Assembly (NCBI GenBank): GCA_900112325.1
Contig: FOLJ01000012.1
Location: 124,001-188,000 of the forward strand
Direction: 5' to 3'
Length of the DNA: 64,000 nucleotides
Source of the DNA: Micromonospora sediminimaris
GTDB taxonomy: Bacteria > Actinomycetota > Actinomycetes > Mycobacteriales > Micromonosporaceae
The notes beneath the pieces are model-generated. The model was given only the letters and a program-made list of their open reading frames with translations, did no database searches and had not been told where the DNA came from. Every line of letters starts with the position of its first letter. The first letter of the stretch is position 1. This document shows positions 43,201-51,919 of this stretch, piece after piece. Position numbers and translations under genes: made by a program.

Positions 43201-44475
43201 TCAACGTGACAGGGCGGGGGTCGTCTCGCGGACCCGTACCAGACGGGCCAGCCGGATCACCACCACACCGGCGAGGGTGGCCAGCACGGCGATGTCGAGC
43301 AGCATCCAGTTCCAACCGACGAGGTCGACCGCCGCGCCGACAAGCGCCGGACCGGCGAAGCCGCCCAGGTACCAGGTGACCGCGTAGAGCCCGGTGTAAG
43401 CGCCGAGCATCCGGCTGGACGGGGCCAGGTTCCACAACGCGACCGCCGCGTTGATCAGGAATCCGGCGGCGCCCATGGCGGCGACGCAGAACAGCACGAC
43501 CGTGCCGGTGGGGGTCCGCACGACGGCGCCGGCCGCGAGCGCCGCGGCGAAGACGGCGATGCCGATCAGGATCACCCGCAGCCGGCCGAAGCGCTCGGCC
43601 GCCAGCGCGGCCGGATAGGCCGCGATCAGGTACGCGACGCCGCTGGGCAGGGTGAGCCCGCCCGCCTCACCGCGGGTCAGGCCGAGCACCTCCATGCCGT
43701 ACGGGGTCATCAGTGACCGGGACGCGAACCAGGCGCCGCCGAAGAGGAAGACGGTGAGCAGCAGCAGTACCCGCCGCCGGTCCCGGCTGGTGACCAGTTC
43801 GGTGATGACCCGCCACAGTGGCGACTTCGTCTGGTCAGGTCCGGCGGTCGCGTCCTCGGCCACCGCGGCCCGATAGGCCGGGGATCGGCTGTCGCGTACC
43901 TTGACGATCATCACGGCGGTGACGACCAGCATGATCGCCGCTGGGATGACGAAGGCCGCCCGGGGGTGGTCGTCCACCACCAGGAGGCTGATCAGTGACG
44001 CCACGATGATGGTCAGCGAAGTGGCGATCTTGACGATGGCGTTGGTCCGGCCGCGTCGGTGCGGCGGGACGAAGTCAGGGGTCAGCGCCTCGGCGAGCGG
44101 TCGCATGGTGTTCGCGACCAGCGCGTAGCAGACCATCACCGCGACCAGCGTGACCAGCGAGGTGGTCCAGGGCAGGAGCAGGAAGAGCAACGCGCCGAGG
44201 GGCATGCCCAACGCCAGGTACGGGATGCGCCGACCCCATCGGGTCCGGGTGTTGTCCGACCGGTTGCCGATCCAGGGCTGGATGAAGATCCCCAGCAGGT
44301 TGTCCATGCCCATCAGCACGCCGACGAGCGCGGCGCTCGTGATGTGCTCGCGCAGCAGAACGGGCACCTGGTTGTCGTAGAAGTTCCAGGTCGACTCCTG
44401 CGCGAACAGCGCGAGAGCGATGAAGAACGTGATCTTCCGGTATGACACCTCGTCGCGAGTCTTCATGTCGGCCAT
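43201..44475 (-). CDS. MFS transporter
   Basis: A 424-residue transporter with about twelve membrane segments. The signature GNRSDNTRTRWGRRIPYL between segments 2 and 3, and GLTLPSGVAYLIAAYPAALAAE in the second half, resemble the sugar/GPH and SLC45-like branch. ATG 44475 follows GGAGGTGAC; an upstream in-frame ATG is not supported. First gene of the operon, so it likely imports the cluster's substrate. Confidence 0.88.
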   Translation of the reverse strand: MADMKTRDEVSYRKITFFIALALFAQESTWNFYDNQVPVLLREHITSAALVGVLMGMDNLLGIFIQPWIGNRSDNTRTRWGRRIPYLALGMPLGALLFLLLPWTTSLVTLVAVMVCYALVANTMRPLAEALTPDFVPPHRRGRTNAIVKIATSLTIIVASLISLLVVDDHPRAAFVIPAAIMLVVTAVMIVKVRDSRSPAYRAAVAEDATAGPDQTKSPLWRVITELVTSRDRRRVLLLLTVFLFGGAWFASRSLMTPYGMEVLGLTRGEAGGLTLPSGVAYLIAAYPAALAAERFGRLRVILIGIAVFAAALAAGAVVRTPTGTVVLFCVAAMGAAGFLINAAVALWNLAPSSRMLGAYTGLYAVTWYLGGFAGPALVGAAVDLVGWNWMLLDIAVLATLAGVVVIRLARLVRVRETTPALSR

Positions 44476-44510
44476 GTCACCTCCACGTAACGTGTGCCGC
44501 GTCACGCTAG

Positions 44511-44546
44511 TTTGCTATAGCAAAGTCGTCAACCGTTGCATGCAAC
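44511..44546. promoter_or_regulatory. GntR operators between the MFS and GntR genes
   Basis: Two perfect palindromes lie 10 nt apart: TTTGCTATAGCAAA (44511-44524) and GTTGCATGCAAC (44535-44546). Both have TTGC/GCAA arms, with 4 and 2 central bases. They sit in the 101-nt divergent gap and are the natural sites of the GntR protein. Confidence 0.75.
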
Positions 44547-44576
44547 TTAGGCAATGGCATGAGTTAGGGTGTGGCC

Positions 44577-45266
44577 ATGACAGTCACGGAGACGCTCGCC
44601 GATCAGGCGTACCGTCAGGTCCGCGCCGCCATCGCCGCCGGTGAGCTCACAGCGGGAGAGAAGGTGACCGAGCGCGGCCTGGCCGAACGCCTGGCGATCA
44701 GCCCCACCCCGGTCCGCGAGGCGCTGCGGCGGCTGGAGTCCGACGGGCTGATCGAGCGCATCGGGCCGCGTACCGTGCTGGTCGCCGAGATCCGTGACGC
44801 CGCCATCGACGACCTCGCCGAGGTCGAGGTCGGCCTGCGCGGCCTGGTCGCCCGGTTCGCCGCCCGGCATGCCACGGCGGACCAGCTCGACGCCCTCGAC
44901 GAGATCCTCGACCGGGCTGACGACCTGCTGATCCTGCTCAAGGAACGCCGCACCCAGGGCATGCCGACCGAGCGGCACCTCAACGCCCTGCTCGACACCA
45001 TGGTGGAGTTCAACGAGACGGTGAACGCCTGCGCCCACAACCCGGTCCTCGTCCGGATGCTCGACCAGAGCCGGGTGTTCACCCGCCCGCAGCGGCGGGA
45101 ACTGCTGTTGCAGCGGGTGGCCGAGGACGACACCTTCGGCATGGAGCGTTACACCAGCCACCGCGCCCTGGTCCGGGCACTGCGGGCTGGCGACTCCGCC
45201 GCCGCCGAACGTATCGCCATCGCGGACGCCCAGGGCGGCCTCGACGCACTGCGGAGGGCCCGATGA
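44577..45266 (+). CDS. GntR-family regulator, FCD (FadR) type
   Basis: A 229-residue regulator. Winged HTH YRQVRAAIAAGELTAGEKVT and LAERLAISPTPVREALRRLE; the C-terminal helical FCD domain has metal/ligand residues in VEFNETVNACAHNPVL and YTSHRALVRALRAGDSAAAE. ATG 44577 (GTG 44571 also possible). Overlaps the dehydrogenase gene by 4 nt. It very likely senses the substrate or an intermediate of this cluster. Confidence 0.92.
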   Translation: MTVTETLADQAYRQVRAAIAAGELTAGEKVTERGLAERLAISPTPVREALRRLESDGLIERIGPRTVLVAEIRDAAIDDLAEVEVGLRGLVARFAARHATADQLDALDEILDRADDLLILLKERRTQGMPTERHLNALLDTMVEFNETVNACAHNPVLVRMLDQSRVFTRPQRRELLLQRVAEDDTFGMERYTSHRALVRALRAGDSAAAERIAIADAQGGLDALRRAR

Positions 45267-46342
45267 ACCACCGGATCGCCGTCATCCCCGGCGACGGGAT
45301 CGGCAAGGAGGTCGTACCGGCCGGAATCGAAGCCCTGGAGGCGACCACCGGGCGCTTCGGCCTCCGGCTTGAGTTCACCGACTTCGGTTTCGCCAGCGCT
45401 GAGTACTGGCAGCGACACCAGCGGATGCTCCCGGCCGACTGGGAGGAGACGCTGCGCGCCTTCGACGCCATCTACTTCGGCGCGGTCGGCTGGCCCACCG
45501 TGGTGCCCGACCACATCTCGCTCTGGGGCAGCCTGCTCCAGTTCCGGCGCACCTTCGACCAGTTCGTGAACCTGCGCCCCTGCCGGCTCATGCCCGGCGT
45601 CCGCAGCCCCCTCGCCGACCGCGAGCCCGGCGACATCGACTTCCTGGTGGTACGCGAGAACACCGAAGGGGAATACTCAAGCGTCGGCGGGCGCATCTTC
45701 GAGGGCACCGACCGGGAAACCGTGCTCCAGGAGACGGTGATGACCCGGATCGGCGTCGACCGGGTGCTGCGCTTCGCCTTCGAGCAGGCACAGAACCGCC
45801 CGCGACAACACCTAACCTCAGCCACCAAGAGCAACGGCATCGCCATCTCGATGCCGTACTGGGACGAGCGGGTGGCCGCGATGAGCGAGCGGTTTCCCCG
45901 CGTACGGGTCGACAAGTTCCACATCGACGCCCTCGCCGCCCAGTTCGTACTGCACCCCGAATGGTTCGACGTGGTCGTCGCCAGCAACCTCTTCGGTGAC
46001 ATCCTCTCCGACCTCGGCCCGGCCTGCACCGGCACGCTCGGCATCGCGCCGAGCGCCAACGTCAACCCCGACCGCCACCACCCGAGCCTCTTCGAACCGG
46101 TGCACGGCTCCGCACCGGACATCGCCGGCCAGGGCATCGCCAACCCGATCGGCCAGATCTGGTGCGGCTCGATGATGCTGGACCACCTCGGCCATTCCGA
46201 GGCCGCCGCCCACCTCCTCGGTGCCGTCGAGGACGTCCTGGCGCTCGGGCCGAAAGAGGCGCCCCTCACCCCCGACCTGCACGGCACCGGCACCACCGCC
46301 GAACTGGGCCACGCAATCGCCGAACGCGTCCGGGAACGCTGA
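45263..46342 (+). CDS. Tartrate dehydrogenase / D-malate dehydrogenase-like enzyme
   Basis: A 359-residue member of the isocitrate/isopropylmalate dehydrogenase family. IAVIPGDGIGKEVVPAGIEA, LWGSLLQFRRTFDQFVNLRP, VVRENTEGEYSSVGGRIFEG, SATKSNGIAISMPYWDERV and the metal-binding NLFGDILSDLGPA are typical of tartrate dehydrogenase/decarboxylase and D-malate dehydrogenase. It oxidatively decarboxylates a 2-hydroxy-dicarboxylate using NAD. Coupled to the GntR gene. The exact substrate is not decided by sequence. Confidence 0.9.
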   Translation: MNHRIAVIPGDGIGKEVVPAGIEALEATTGRFGLRLEFTDFGFASAEYWQRHQRMLPADWEETLRAFDAIYFGAVGWPTVVPDHISLWGSLLQFRRTFDQFVNLRPCRLMPGVRSPLADREPGDIDFLVVRENTEGEYSSVGGRIFEGTDRETVLQETVMTRIGVDRVLRFAFEQAQNRPRQHLTSATKSNGIAISMPYWDERVAAMSERFPRVRVDKFHIDALAAQFVLHPEWFDVVVASNLFGDILSDLGPACTGTLGIAPSANVNPDRHHPSLFEPVHGSAPDIAGQGIANPIGQIWCGSMMLDHLGHSEAAAHLLGAVEDVLALGPKEAPLTPDLHGTGTTAELGHAIAERVRER

Positions 46343-46367
46343 ATCCCTTCGGCGTCCGTCGGGGATT
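46342..46367. terminator. Short hairpin between convergent genes
   Basis: AATCCC (46342-46347) pairs with GGGATT (46362-46367) directly after the dehydrogenase stop, before the convergent Nudix gene. A weak bidirectional terminator is possible. Confidence 0.35.
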
Positions 46368-46396
46368 GCCCGGTTGTGGGGCAGTACCGCTCGGAG

Positions 46397-46864
46397 TCAG
46401 TGCTGGACGAGCCCGCCGACCGGGACCGGCAGAACGTGCCCGGTTTTCGGACGCGTCCGCGCCAGGGCGAGGCCGACGTCCACGAGGGAGGATCGGCACA
46501 GGTGAACCACCTCCGCTATCGGAGTCCAGACCGATTCGGCGGTCGCGCCGTTCGGCTCCGGCCGGAGGACCCCGCCGGTGATGCGGACCTGGTAGAAGAT
46601 GCCCACATTCTGGTGCTCGCGTCCGGACCGTGCCTCGGCGGCGGGAATCACCCGGGAGTCCACCCCCAGCAGGCGTTCGACCACACCATCACAGCCGGTC
46701 TCCTCGGCAACCTCCCGAAGCACCGCGTCGAACGGATCCTCCGCGTGCTCGACCCGGCCGCCCGGAAGGGACCAGTTCGTCTCGCCCGACGGCCACACGC
46801 AACGGACGAGCAACACCCGCTCATCGTCGATGCACACGGCGTAGGCGGCCAGCCGGAAACTCAT
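46397..46864 (-). CDS. Nudix hydrolase
   Basis: A 155-residue hydrolase with an intact Nudix box: GRVEHAEDPFDAVLREVAEE then TG, giving the G-x5-E-x7-REV-x-EE-x-G metal site. The preceding WSLPGG is also standard. Such enzymes split nucleoside diphosphates linked to another group; the substrate here is unknown. ATG 46864. Separated by 55 nt from the TOPRIM gene upstream on the same strand. Confidence 0.9.
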   Translation of the reverse strand: MSFRLAAYAVCIDDERVLLVRCVWPSGETNWSLPGGRVEHAEDPFDAVLREVAEETGCDGVVERLLGVDSRVIPAAEARSGREHQNVGIFYQVRITGGVLRPEPNGATAESVWTPIAEVVHLCRSSLVDVGLALARTRPKTGHVLPVPVGGLVQH

Positions 46865-46919
46865 CCCAGCAGTGGTCCCCGTGCGCGGACCCGGAACGGC
46901 GGAAGCCCCGCCACGCTGG

Positions 46920-47585
46920 TCATATGTTGGCGAGCAGCACGTCGAGTGGCTGGGGCACGGTGTCCCGGGCGACAGCGGCCTCGACGAGCAGGCGGGCGTA
47001 GCGCAGGTTGCGGCGCGAGCTGCTGCGCAGGAACCGCCACAGCTGCGCGTCGGGATCCCGGCCGCGCCAGGCGGGCTGGCTCTGGAACCCACGGAACTGG
47101 CGCAGGTCGCCCTGGGCCTCGAAGAGGGCTTCGACACCCGCGCTGCCGACGGCACGGATCAACTCATCCTCCAGGTCGGCGACGCAGACGAAGAAGCCGA
47201 GCTGCGCCAGCTCGGCGCGGGTGCGGGGCGTACCGACACCCGCCTCGGTCAGCCCACGCCGGAAGATCTCCTCCTCCCGCAGGTCACACAGGCCGGCGAG
47301 GCGCAGACCGGTCCCGGGTGGGCCCAGCCTGGTCAGGAAGCGACCGATCGCGTGGGCCCCGCCGATCGGGACGATGACGGTCCGCTCGGCGGCGAGATCG
47401 CGGCCACGAGCGGCCGCCAGCGTTTCCAGGGCGATCTGGTCGCTGATGCCCTCGACGAGCACCACGGCCACGGCCGACTCGACCTGTGCCAGAGCCCGGG
47501 CGGTGGCCTGCATCGATGCGGCGTTGCCACCCAACGGCCCGTCCAGGCCGGTCCGGGCCGGCTCGCGACGCGAGGTGACATCCAT
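46920..47585 (-). CDS. TOPRIM-domain protein (OLD-like)
   Basis: A 221-residue protein containing a TOPRIM fold: VAVVLVEGISDQIALETLAA supplies the catalytic Glu, VIVPIGGAHAIGRFLTRLG follows, and LAGLCDLREEEIF supplies acidic residues. No ATPase domain is attached. TOPRIM enzymes cut or join nucleic acids or act on nucleotides. GGGGGAGG precedes ATG 47585. It is divergent from rifampin phosphotransferase with the rifamycin-associated element between, so it may be induced by the same drug. Confidence 0.85.
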   Translation of the reverse strand: MDVTSRREPARTGLDGPLGGNAASMQATARALAQVESAVAVVLVEGISDQIALETLAAARGRDLAAERTVIVPIGGAHAIGRFLTRLGPPGTGLRLAGLCDLREEEIFRRGLTEAGVGTPRTRAELAQLGFFVCVADLEDELIRAVGSAGVEALFEAQGDLRQFRGFQSQPAWRGRDPDAQLWRFLRSSSRRNLRYARLLVEAAVARDTVPQPLDVLLANI

Positions 47586-47687
47586 GGTGGGCCTCCCCCG
47601 TCCGGTCGGCGGTGGAGCCCCGCGACGGGCGACAAAGACAAAGGCAGAGAGTCGCCTCCCTGCCACTCCTAACGTATAGCGCACCGG

Positions 47688-47706
47688 GGGGCTTGTGGCA
47701 AGACCC
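47688..47706. promoter_or_regulatory. Rifamycin-associated element (RAE)
   Basis: GGGGCTTGTGGCAAGACCC is a 19-bp inverted repeat (GGG-CTTG / CAAG-CCC arms) with the form and length of the RAE that controls rifamycin resistance genes in actinomycetes. It lies 59 nt before the phosphotransferase start and 102 nt before the TOPRIM start. A TATA-rich stretch (47671-47679) on its left could be the -10 region for the leftward gene. Confidence 0.85.
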
Positions 47707-47765
47707 GGGTTCTGCCGCAGAATCGTCGGCCGGACACGGGACCGACGAAGAAACGGGGGCACATC

Positions 47766-50417
47766 GTGCGGGAGCTGTCGACGTACGGGACGACCGGGCA
47801 GTACGTGTTGGGCCTGCACGACATCGATGGGACACAGCTCGGGGTCGTGGGCGGCAAGGGCGCTCACCTGGGCGTGCTGACGCGGATCGACGGCCTCCGG
47901 GTGCCGGCCGGCTGCTGCGTGACCACGGCCGCGTTCCGACGGGTCATGGCCGAGGTGCCCTCGATCGACGATCGGCTCGATCAGCTGGCGCGGCTGGACC
48001 CGGACGACCGGGACGCGATCCGGGCGCGCAGCGCCGAGATCCGGCACGCCATCGAAGCCGTTCCCGTGCCGGGTGAGCTGGCGGCGACGATCGCCGCCGC
48101 CGTCGACGAACTCGACGGTCAGGCCGGGTACGCCGTCCGGTCCAGCGCGACCGCCGAGGACCTGCCGACGGCCTCCTTCGCCGGTCAACACGACACGTAC
48201 CTGAACGTGCTGGGCGCGACCGCGGTCGTCGAGCACGTCCGCCGGTGCTGGGCGTCGCTGTTCAGCGAGCGGGCGGTGACCTACCGCCAGCGCAACGGCG
48301 TCGACCACCGTACGGTCCGGATGGCCGTTGTCGTGCAGCGCATGGTCTTCCCGGACGCGGCCGGCATCCTGTTCACCGCCGACCCGGTCACCGGCAACCG
48401 GAAGGTCTCCTCCGTGGATGCCAGCTACGGCCTCGGCGAGGCTCTGGTCTCCGGCCTGGTCAACCCGGACGTGTTCACGGTGCGCGACGACGAGATCGTC
48501 GGCCGGGCGGTCGCCACCAAACGACGGGCCCTTCACGCCCTCCCCGACGGTGGTACGCGGGAACAGCCGGTCGACCCGCAGCGGCGGGAGCAGCCGACCC
48601 TGACGGACACCCAGGTCGTACGGCTCGCGCAGCTCGGGCGGCGGATCGAGGCACATTTCGGCTGCCCGCAGGACATCGAGTGGTGCCTGGTCGGCGACGC
48701 CTTCCAGATCGTGCAGAGCCGGCCCATCACGACGCTGTTCCCTGTCCCGGCAACCGGCGACCAGGACAACCACGTCTTCGTCTCGGTCGGCCATCAGCAG
48801 ATGATGACCGATGCCATGAAGCCGCTGGGGCTGTCGATGTGGCAGTTGACGGCCATGGCACCCATGCAGGCGGCCGGCGGGCGGTTGTTCGTCGACGTCA
48901 CGCAGCGGCTGGCCTCCCCCGCGACCCGTGCCGCCCTGCTGGAGCTCATGGGTAAGGGCGACCCGCTGGTCAGGGATGCGCTGGAGACCATCCTCGACCG
49001 CCCCGACTTCATTCCGAACCGGCCGGACCCATCCGCCCCGACGCGGCCCGAGGCGCAGACCGGTGGCGCACCGGCCGCCGGCCCAGCGGTCACTGCGATC
49101 GACACGGACCCGGCCATCGTCGCCGGACTGGTCGAGCGCAGCCAAGCCTCCGTCGCCGCCCTGCGGCGCGACATCCGGACGAAGGCGGGCACGGCGTTGT
49201 TCGACTTCCTGACAACCGCGTTCCAGGAGCACAAACGAGTCCTCAGTGACCCGCTGAGCATGCAGGCGATCATGGCCGGGATGGAGGCCACCTGGTGGCT
49301 CAACGACCACCTCCGGGAGTGGCTGGGCGAGAAGAACGCGGCCGACACGCTGACCCTCTCCGCCCCCGGCAACGTGACGTCGGAGATGGGGCTGGCGCTG
49401 CTCGACGTCGCCGATGTGATCCGCCCGCACCCCGCGGTGGTGGCGTTCCTGCATGACGTCGAGAGTGAGAGCTTCCTGGACGAGTTGCCCAGGCTGCCCG
49501 GCGGCACCGAGGCGCGCCACGCCATCGAGGCGTACCTCGACCGGTACGGGATGCGCTGCGTCGGCGAGATCGACATCACCAGGCCACGGTGGCGCGAACG
49601 TCCCGCCACGCTGCTGCCGGTACTGCTGGAACACGTCCGGCACGCCGAGCCGGGGGCCGCCGAGCGTCGTTTCGAGCAGGGCCGGCAGGCTGCGGAGCAG
49701 AAGACGCAGGAGGTGCTGTCCCGGCTGCGCGCCCTGCCGGACGGGGAGCGCAAGGCCACCGAGACCAAGCGGATGATCGACCGGGTCCGGACCTTCGCCG
49801 GCTATCGGGAGTACCCGAAGTACGACATCATCAGCCGCTACTTCGTCTACAAGCAGGCCCTGCTGGCAGAGGCCGAACGTCTCGTCGAGGCACGAGTGAT
49901 CCGCGAGAAGGAGGACGTCTTCTTCCTCACCTTCGACGAGTTCCACGACGCCGTACGCACCAACCACGTCGACGACCGGCTCATCCGGCAGCGCCGGGAG
50001 GAGTTCCGGTCGTACCAGGCGCTCCGACCACCTCGGGTGCTCACCTCGGAGGGTGAGGCCGTCGCCGGAGCGTACCGACGCGACGACGTGCCGGCCGGCG
50101 CCCTGGTCGGCCTGCCGGTCTCCACCGGGACCGTGGAAGGGCGCGCCCGGGTCATCCTGGATCTGGCCCAGGCCGATCTCGAACCGGGCGACATCCTCGT
50201 CACCACCCACACCGATCCCAGTTGGACGCCCCTGTTCGTCGCCGTCGCCGGCCTGGTGACGGAGGTCGGCGGGCAGATGACCCACGGCGCGGTGATCGCC
50301 CGAGAGTACGGCCTGCCAGCCGTGGTCGGGGTGGCAGACGCCACCCGACTGATCCCCGACCGGCAGCGGATCCGGGTGCACGCCACCGACGGCTACGTGG
50401 AGATCTTGACCCGATAG
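47766..50417 (+). CDS. rph: Rifampin phosphotransferase
   Basis: Inactivates rifamycins by ATP-dependent phosphorylation. It has 883 residues (family about 865). Domains in order: ATP-binding (GGKGAHLGVLTRI, YAVRSSATAEDLPTASFAGQ, GILFTADPVTGNRKVSSVDA), rifampin-binding middle (TDAMKPLGLSMWQLTAMAPM) and phosphohistidine domain with His840 in GGQMTHGAVIAREYGLPAVV. The related PEP synthase is excluded by domain order and the middle domain. GTG start. The upstream RAE predicts induction by rifamycins. Confidence 0.93.
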   Translation: MRELSTYGTTGQYVLGLHDIDGTQLGVVGGKGAHLGVLTRIDGLRVPAGCCVTTAAFRRVMAEVPSIDDRLDQLARLDPDDRDAIRARSAEIRHAIEAVPVPGELAATIAAAVDELDGQAGYAVRSSATAEDLPTASFAGQHDTYLNVLGATAVVEHVRRCWASLFSERAVTYRQRNGVDHRTVRMAVVVQRMVFPDAAGILFTADPVTGNRKVSSVDASYGLGEALVSGLVNPDVFTVRDDEIVGRAVATKRRALHALPDGGTREQPVDPQRREQPTLTDTQVVRLAQLGRRIEAHFGCPQDIEWCLVGDAFQIVQSRPITTLFPVPATGDQDNHVFVSVGHQQMMTDAMKPLGLSMWQLTAMAPMQAAGGRLFVDVTQRLASPATRAALLELMGKGDPLVRDALETILDRPDFIPNRPDPSAPTRPEAQTGGAPAAGPAVTAIDTDPAIVAGLVERSQASVAALRRDIRTKAGTALFDFLTTAFQEHKRVLSDPLSMQAIMAGMEATWWLNDHLREWLGEKNAADTLTLSAPGNVTSEMGLALLDVADVIRPHPAVVAFLHDVESESFLDELPRLPGGTEARHAIEAYLDRYGMRCVGEIDITRPRWRERPATLLPVLLEHVRHAEPGAAERRFEQGRQAAEQKTQEVLSRLRALPDGERKATETKRMIDRVRTFAGYREYPKYDIISRYFVYKQALLAEAERLVEARVIREKEDVFFLTFDEFHDAVRTNHVDDRLIRQRREEFRSYQALRPPRVLTSEGEAVAGAYRRDDVPAGALVGLPVSTGTVEGRARVILDLAQADLEPGDILVTTHTDPSWTPLFVAVAGLVTEVGGQMTHGAVIAREYGLPAVVGVADATRLIPDRQRIRVHATDGYVEILTR

Positions 50418-50449
50418 ACGCCCTCCCCTGGAGATGAAAGGCTCATCGA

Positions 50450-51073
50450 GTGGTCAAGTTCCCCGATGTCGCAGCTGACGAACGCAGCACCCTGGAGCAG
50501 TTCCTCGACTTCCATCGCCAATGCGTCCTCGACACCTTGGATGGGCTCAGCCGTCACGAGATGGCGGCCAGGCTCCTGCCGGCTACGGAGTTGACCATCG
50601 GCGGCATCGTCAAGCATCTCGCGCGCGTGGAAGACCTCTGGTTCCAGGAAAAGCTTCTCGGTGCCCCGGTGCCCGAGCCCTGGGCGTCGGCGCCGCTGGA
50701 CGCCGACCCCGATTGGGACTTCCACTCCGCTGGCGAGGACTCCCCCGCCGACCTGGCAGCGTTGTACGCGACCGCGTGCCAACGGAGCCGACGTGCCGCC
50801 GCCGGCTACGCGAACCTCAGCGATCGGGCGGCAAAGCCGTCGTTCGGCGGCGGGCCGGTGAGCCTACGGTGGATCCTCGTGCACATGATTGAGGAGACCG
50901 CCCAGCACCGCGGACACCTGGACCTTCTCCGAGACGCCCTCGATCGGAGGGCCGGTTCACCGGTTGCCGTACAGCTACCAGCCCAGGCCGAGGGCCCGCG
51001 CGGTGAAGAGGGCGGCCAGCCAGCCCCACCCCGGGATGACGATGGCGCGCTGGATGAGGCCGAGGCGTGGTGA
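50450..51073 (+). CDS. DinB-family protein (DUF664)
   Basis: A four-helix DinB-fold protein of 207 residues. TLEQFLDFHRQCVLDTLDGL, IGGIVKHLARVEDLWF and the last helix MIEETAQHRGHLDLLRDALD carry the metal-binding His residues. Family members normally end soon after that helix (about residue 170); here 35 more low-complexity residues run antisense over the DUF998 gene, suggesting the original stop was lost. GTG 50450 with GAAAGG upstream. Probably a thiol-dependent enzyme of unknown substrate. Confidence 0.82.
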   Translation: MVKFPDVAADERSTLEQFLDFHRQCVLDTLDGLSRHEMAARLLPATELTIGGIVKHLARVEDLWFQEKLLGAPVPEPWASAPLDADPDWDFHSAGEDSPADLAALYATACQRSRRAAAGYANLSDRAAKPSFGGGPVSLRWILVHMIEETAQHRGHLDLLRDALDRRAGSPVAVQLPAQAEGPRGEEGGQPAPPRDDDGALDEAEAW

Positions 51074-51580
51074 CACCTCCTCCCACGCCCTGCCGAACCA
51101 GCCGAATCCGACGAACAGGGCGACGGCGAGACCGGCTGAGACGATCCGCCACGACGTCCCGGGCAGCGTGAACGCTCCGATCGCCACGGCGAGGGGCAGG
51201 GACAGGAAGACGACGGCGCCGGCGAGGTCGTGGAGTCGGTGCTGGGCGCTGTGCTCCTCGGGTATCCCGGCCGGAGCACCCGGCGGATATCCGAGCATCG
51301 GGTCCATCCGGAACAACCCGGATGCGACGAGGGCGAGCCCGAAGACGGTCAGCACCACACCGAGCAGAGTGCTCGGCCCGTCGAGGAGCACCCCGACCGC
51401 CCCCGCCGTGATCGCCGAGCCGGAGACGACGAAATTCGTCGTCTGGATCCAGCCTCGCCGGCCGAGCGCCAGCGCGCTGATCGGGTGGCGTGCCGAGGCG
51501 TAGTCCGGTCGACTCCAGCCGTCGGCGAGGAACACCAGCACGAACAGCACTGCACCGATGGCGCCTGCCCACAAGGCCAC
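50975..51580 (-). CDS. DUF998 membrane protein
   Basis: A 201-residue integral membrane protein with about six segments, starting IGAVLFVLVFLADGW, then the family motif YASARHPISALALGRRGWIQ, and ending LFTARALGLGW. Function unknown. GTG start, TAG stop. Its 3' end overlaps the tail of the DinB gene by 99 nt on the opposite strand. Confidence 0.82.
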   Translation of the reverse strand: MALWAGAIGAVLFVLVFLADGWSRPDYASARHPISALALGRRGWIQTTNFVVSGSAITAGAVGVLLDGPSTLLGVVLTVFGLALVASGLFRMDPMLGYPPGAPAGIPEEHSAQHRLHDLAGAVVFLSLPLAVAIGAFTLPGTSWRIVSAGLAVALFVGFGWFGRAWEEVSPRLGLIQRAIVIPGWGWLAALFTARALGLGW

Positions 51581-51919
51581 GTGACTTCTTCCTGCCGTCT
51601 GCCGGGCTCTCCGGCGGCTTCAGTACATCGCGTCAGCCCCCCGGCCGGACAGTGCCGCTCGTCATGAGGTCGCGCAGGGCGAAGCGCAGGTATCCGGACT
51701 ACTCCCCTACACGAATCGCGGCGACAGCAACGGGGAGGTACGACGTCGCCGTCCGGTCGATGATCCGGGTGACCGATCCACCTTGCCCGTCGATACGACA
51801 ACCCATAGCCTTGATTCGCAGACGTCTATGGATCACCACCCGCGGCGTCGCGAGGGTGTGGCTGCCCGCGTTCCCGCTGGCCGTACCGCCGGGTGGTTGC
51901 AGCGACGGGGGATTCCTTG
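51581..51919. other. Gene-free interval before the GH30 gene
   Basis: 339 nt with no frame showing coding bias. It holds the promoter regions of the DUF998 and GH30 genes; no clear operator was recognised, and the CGAAA-n-TTTCG box is absent. GGGGGAT precedes the GH30 start. Confidence 0.5.

Noticed and set aside
46920..50381. A very long open frame on the minus strand opposite rifampin phosphotransferase
   Set aside because: It is the antisense shadow of rph; only its last part, from 47585 down, is a real gene (the TOPRIM protein).
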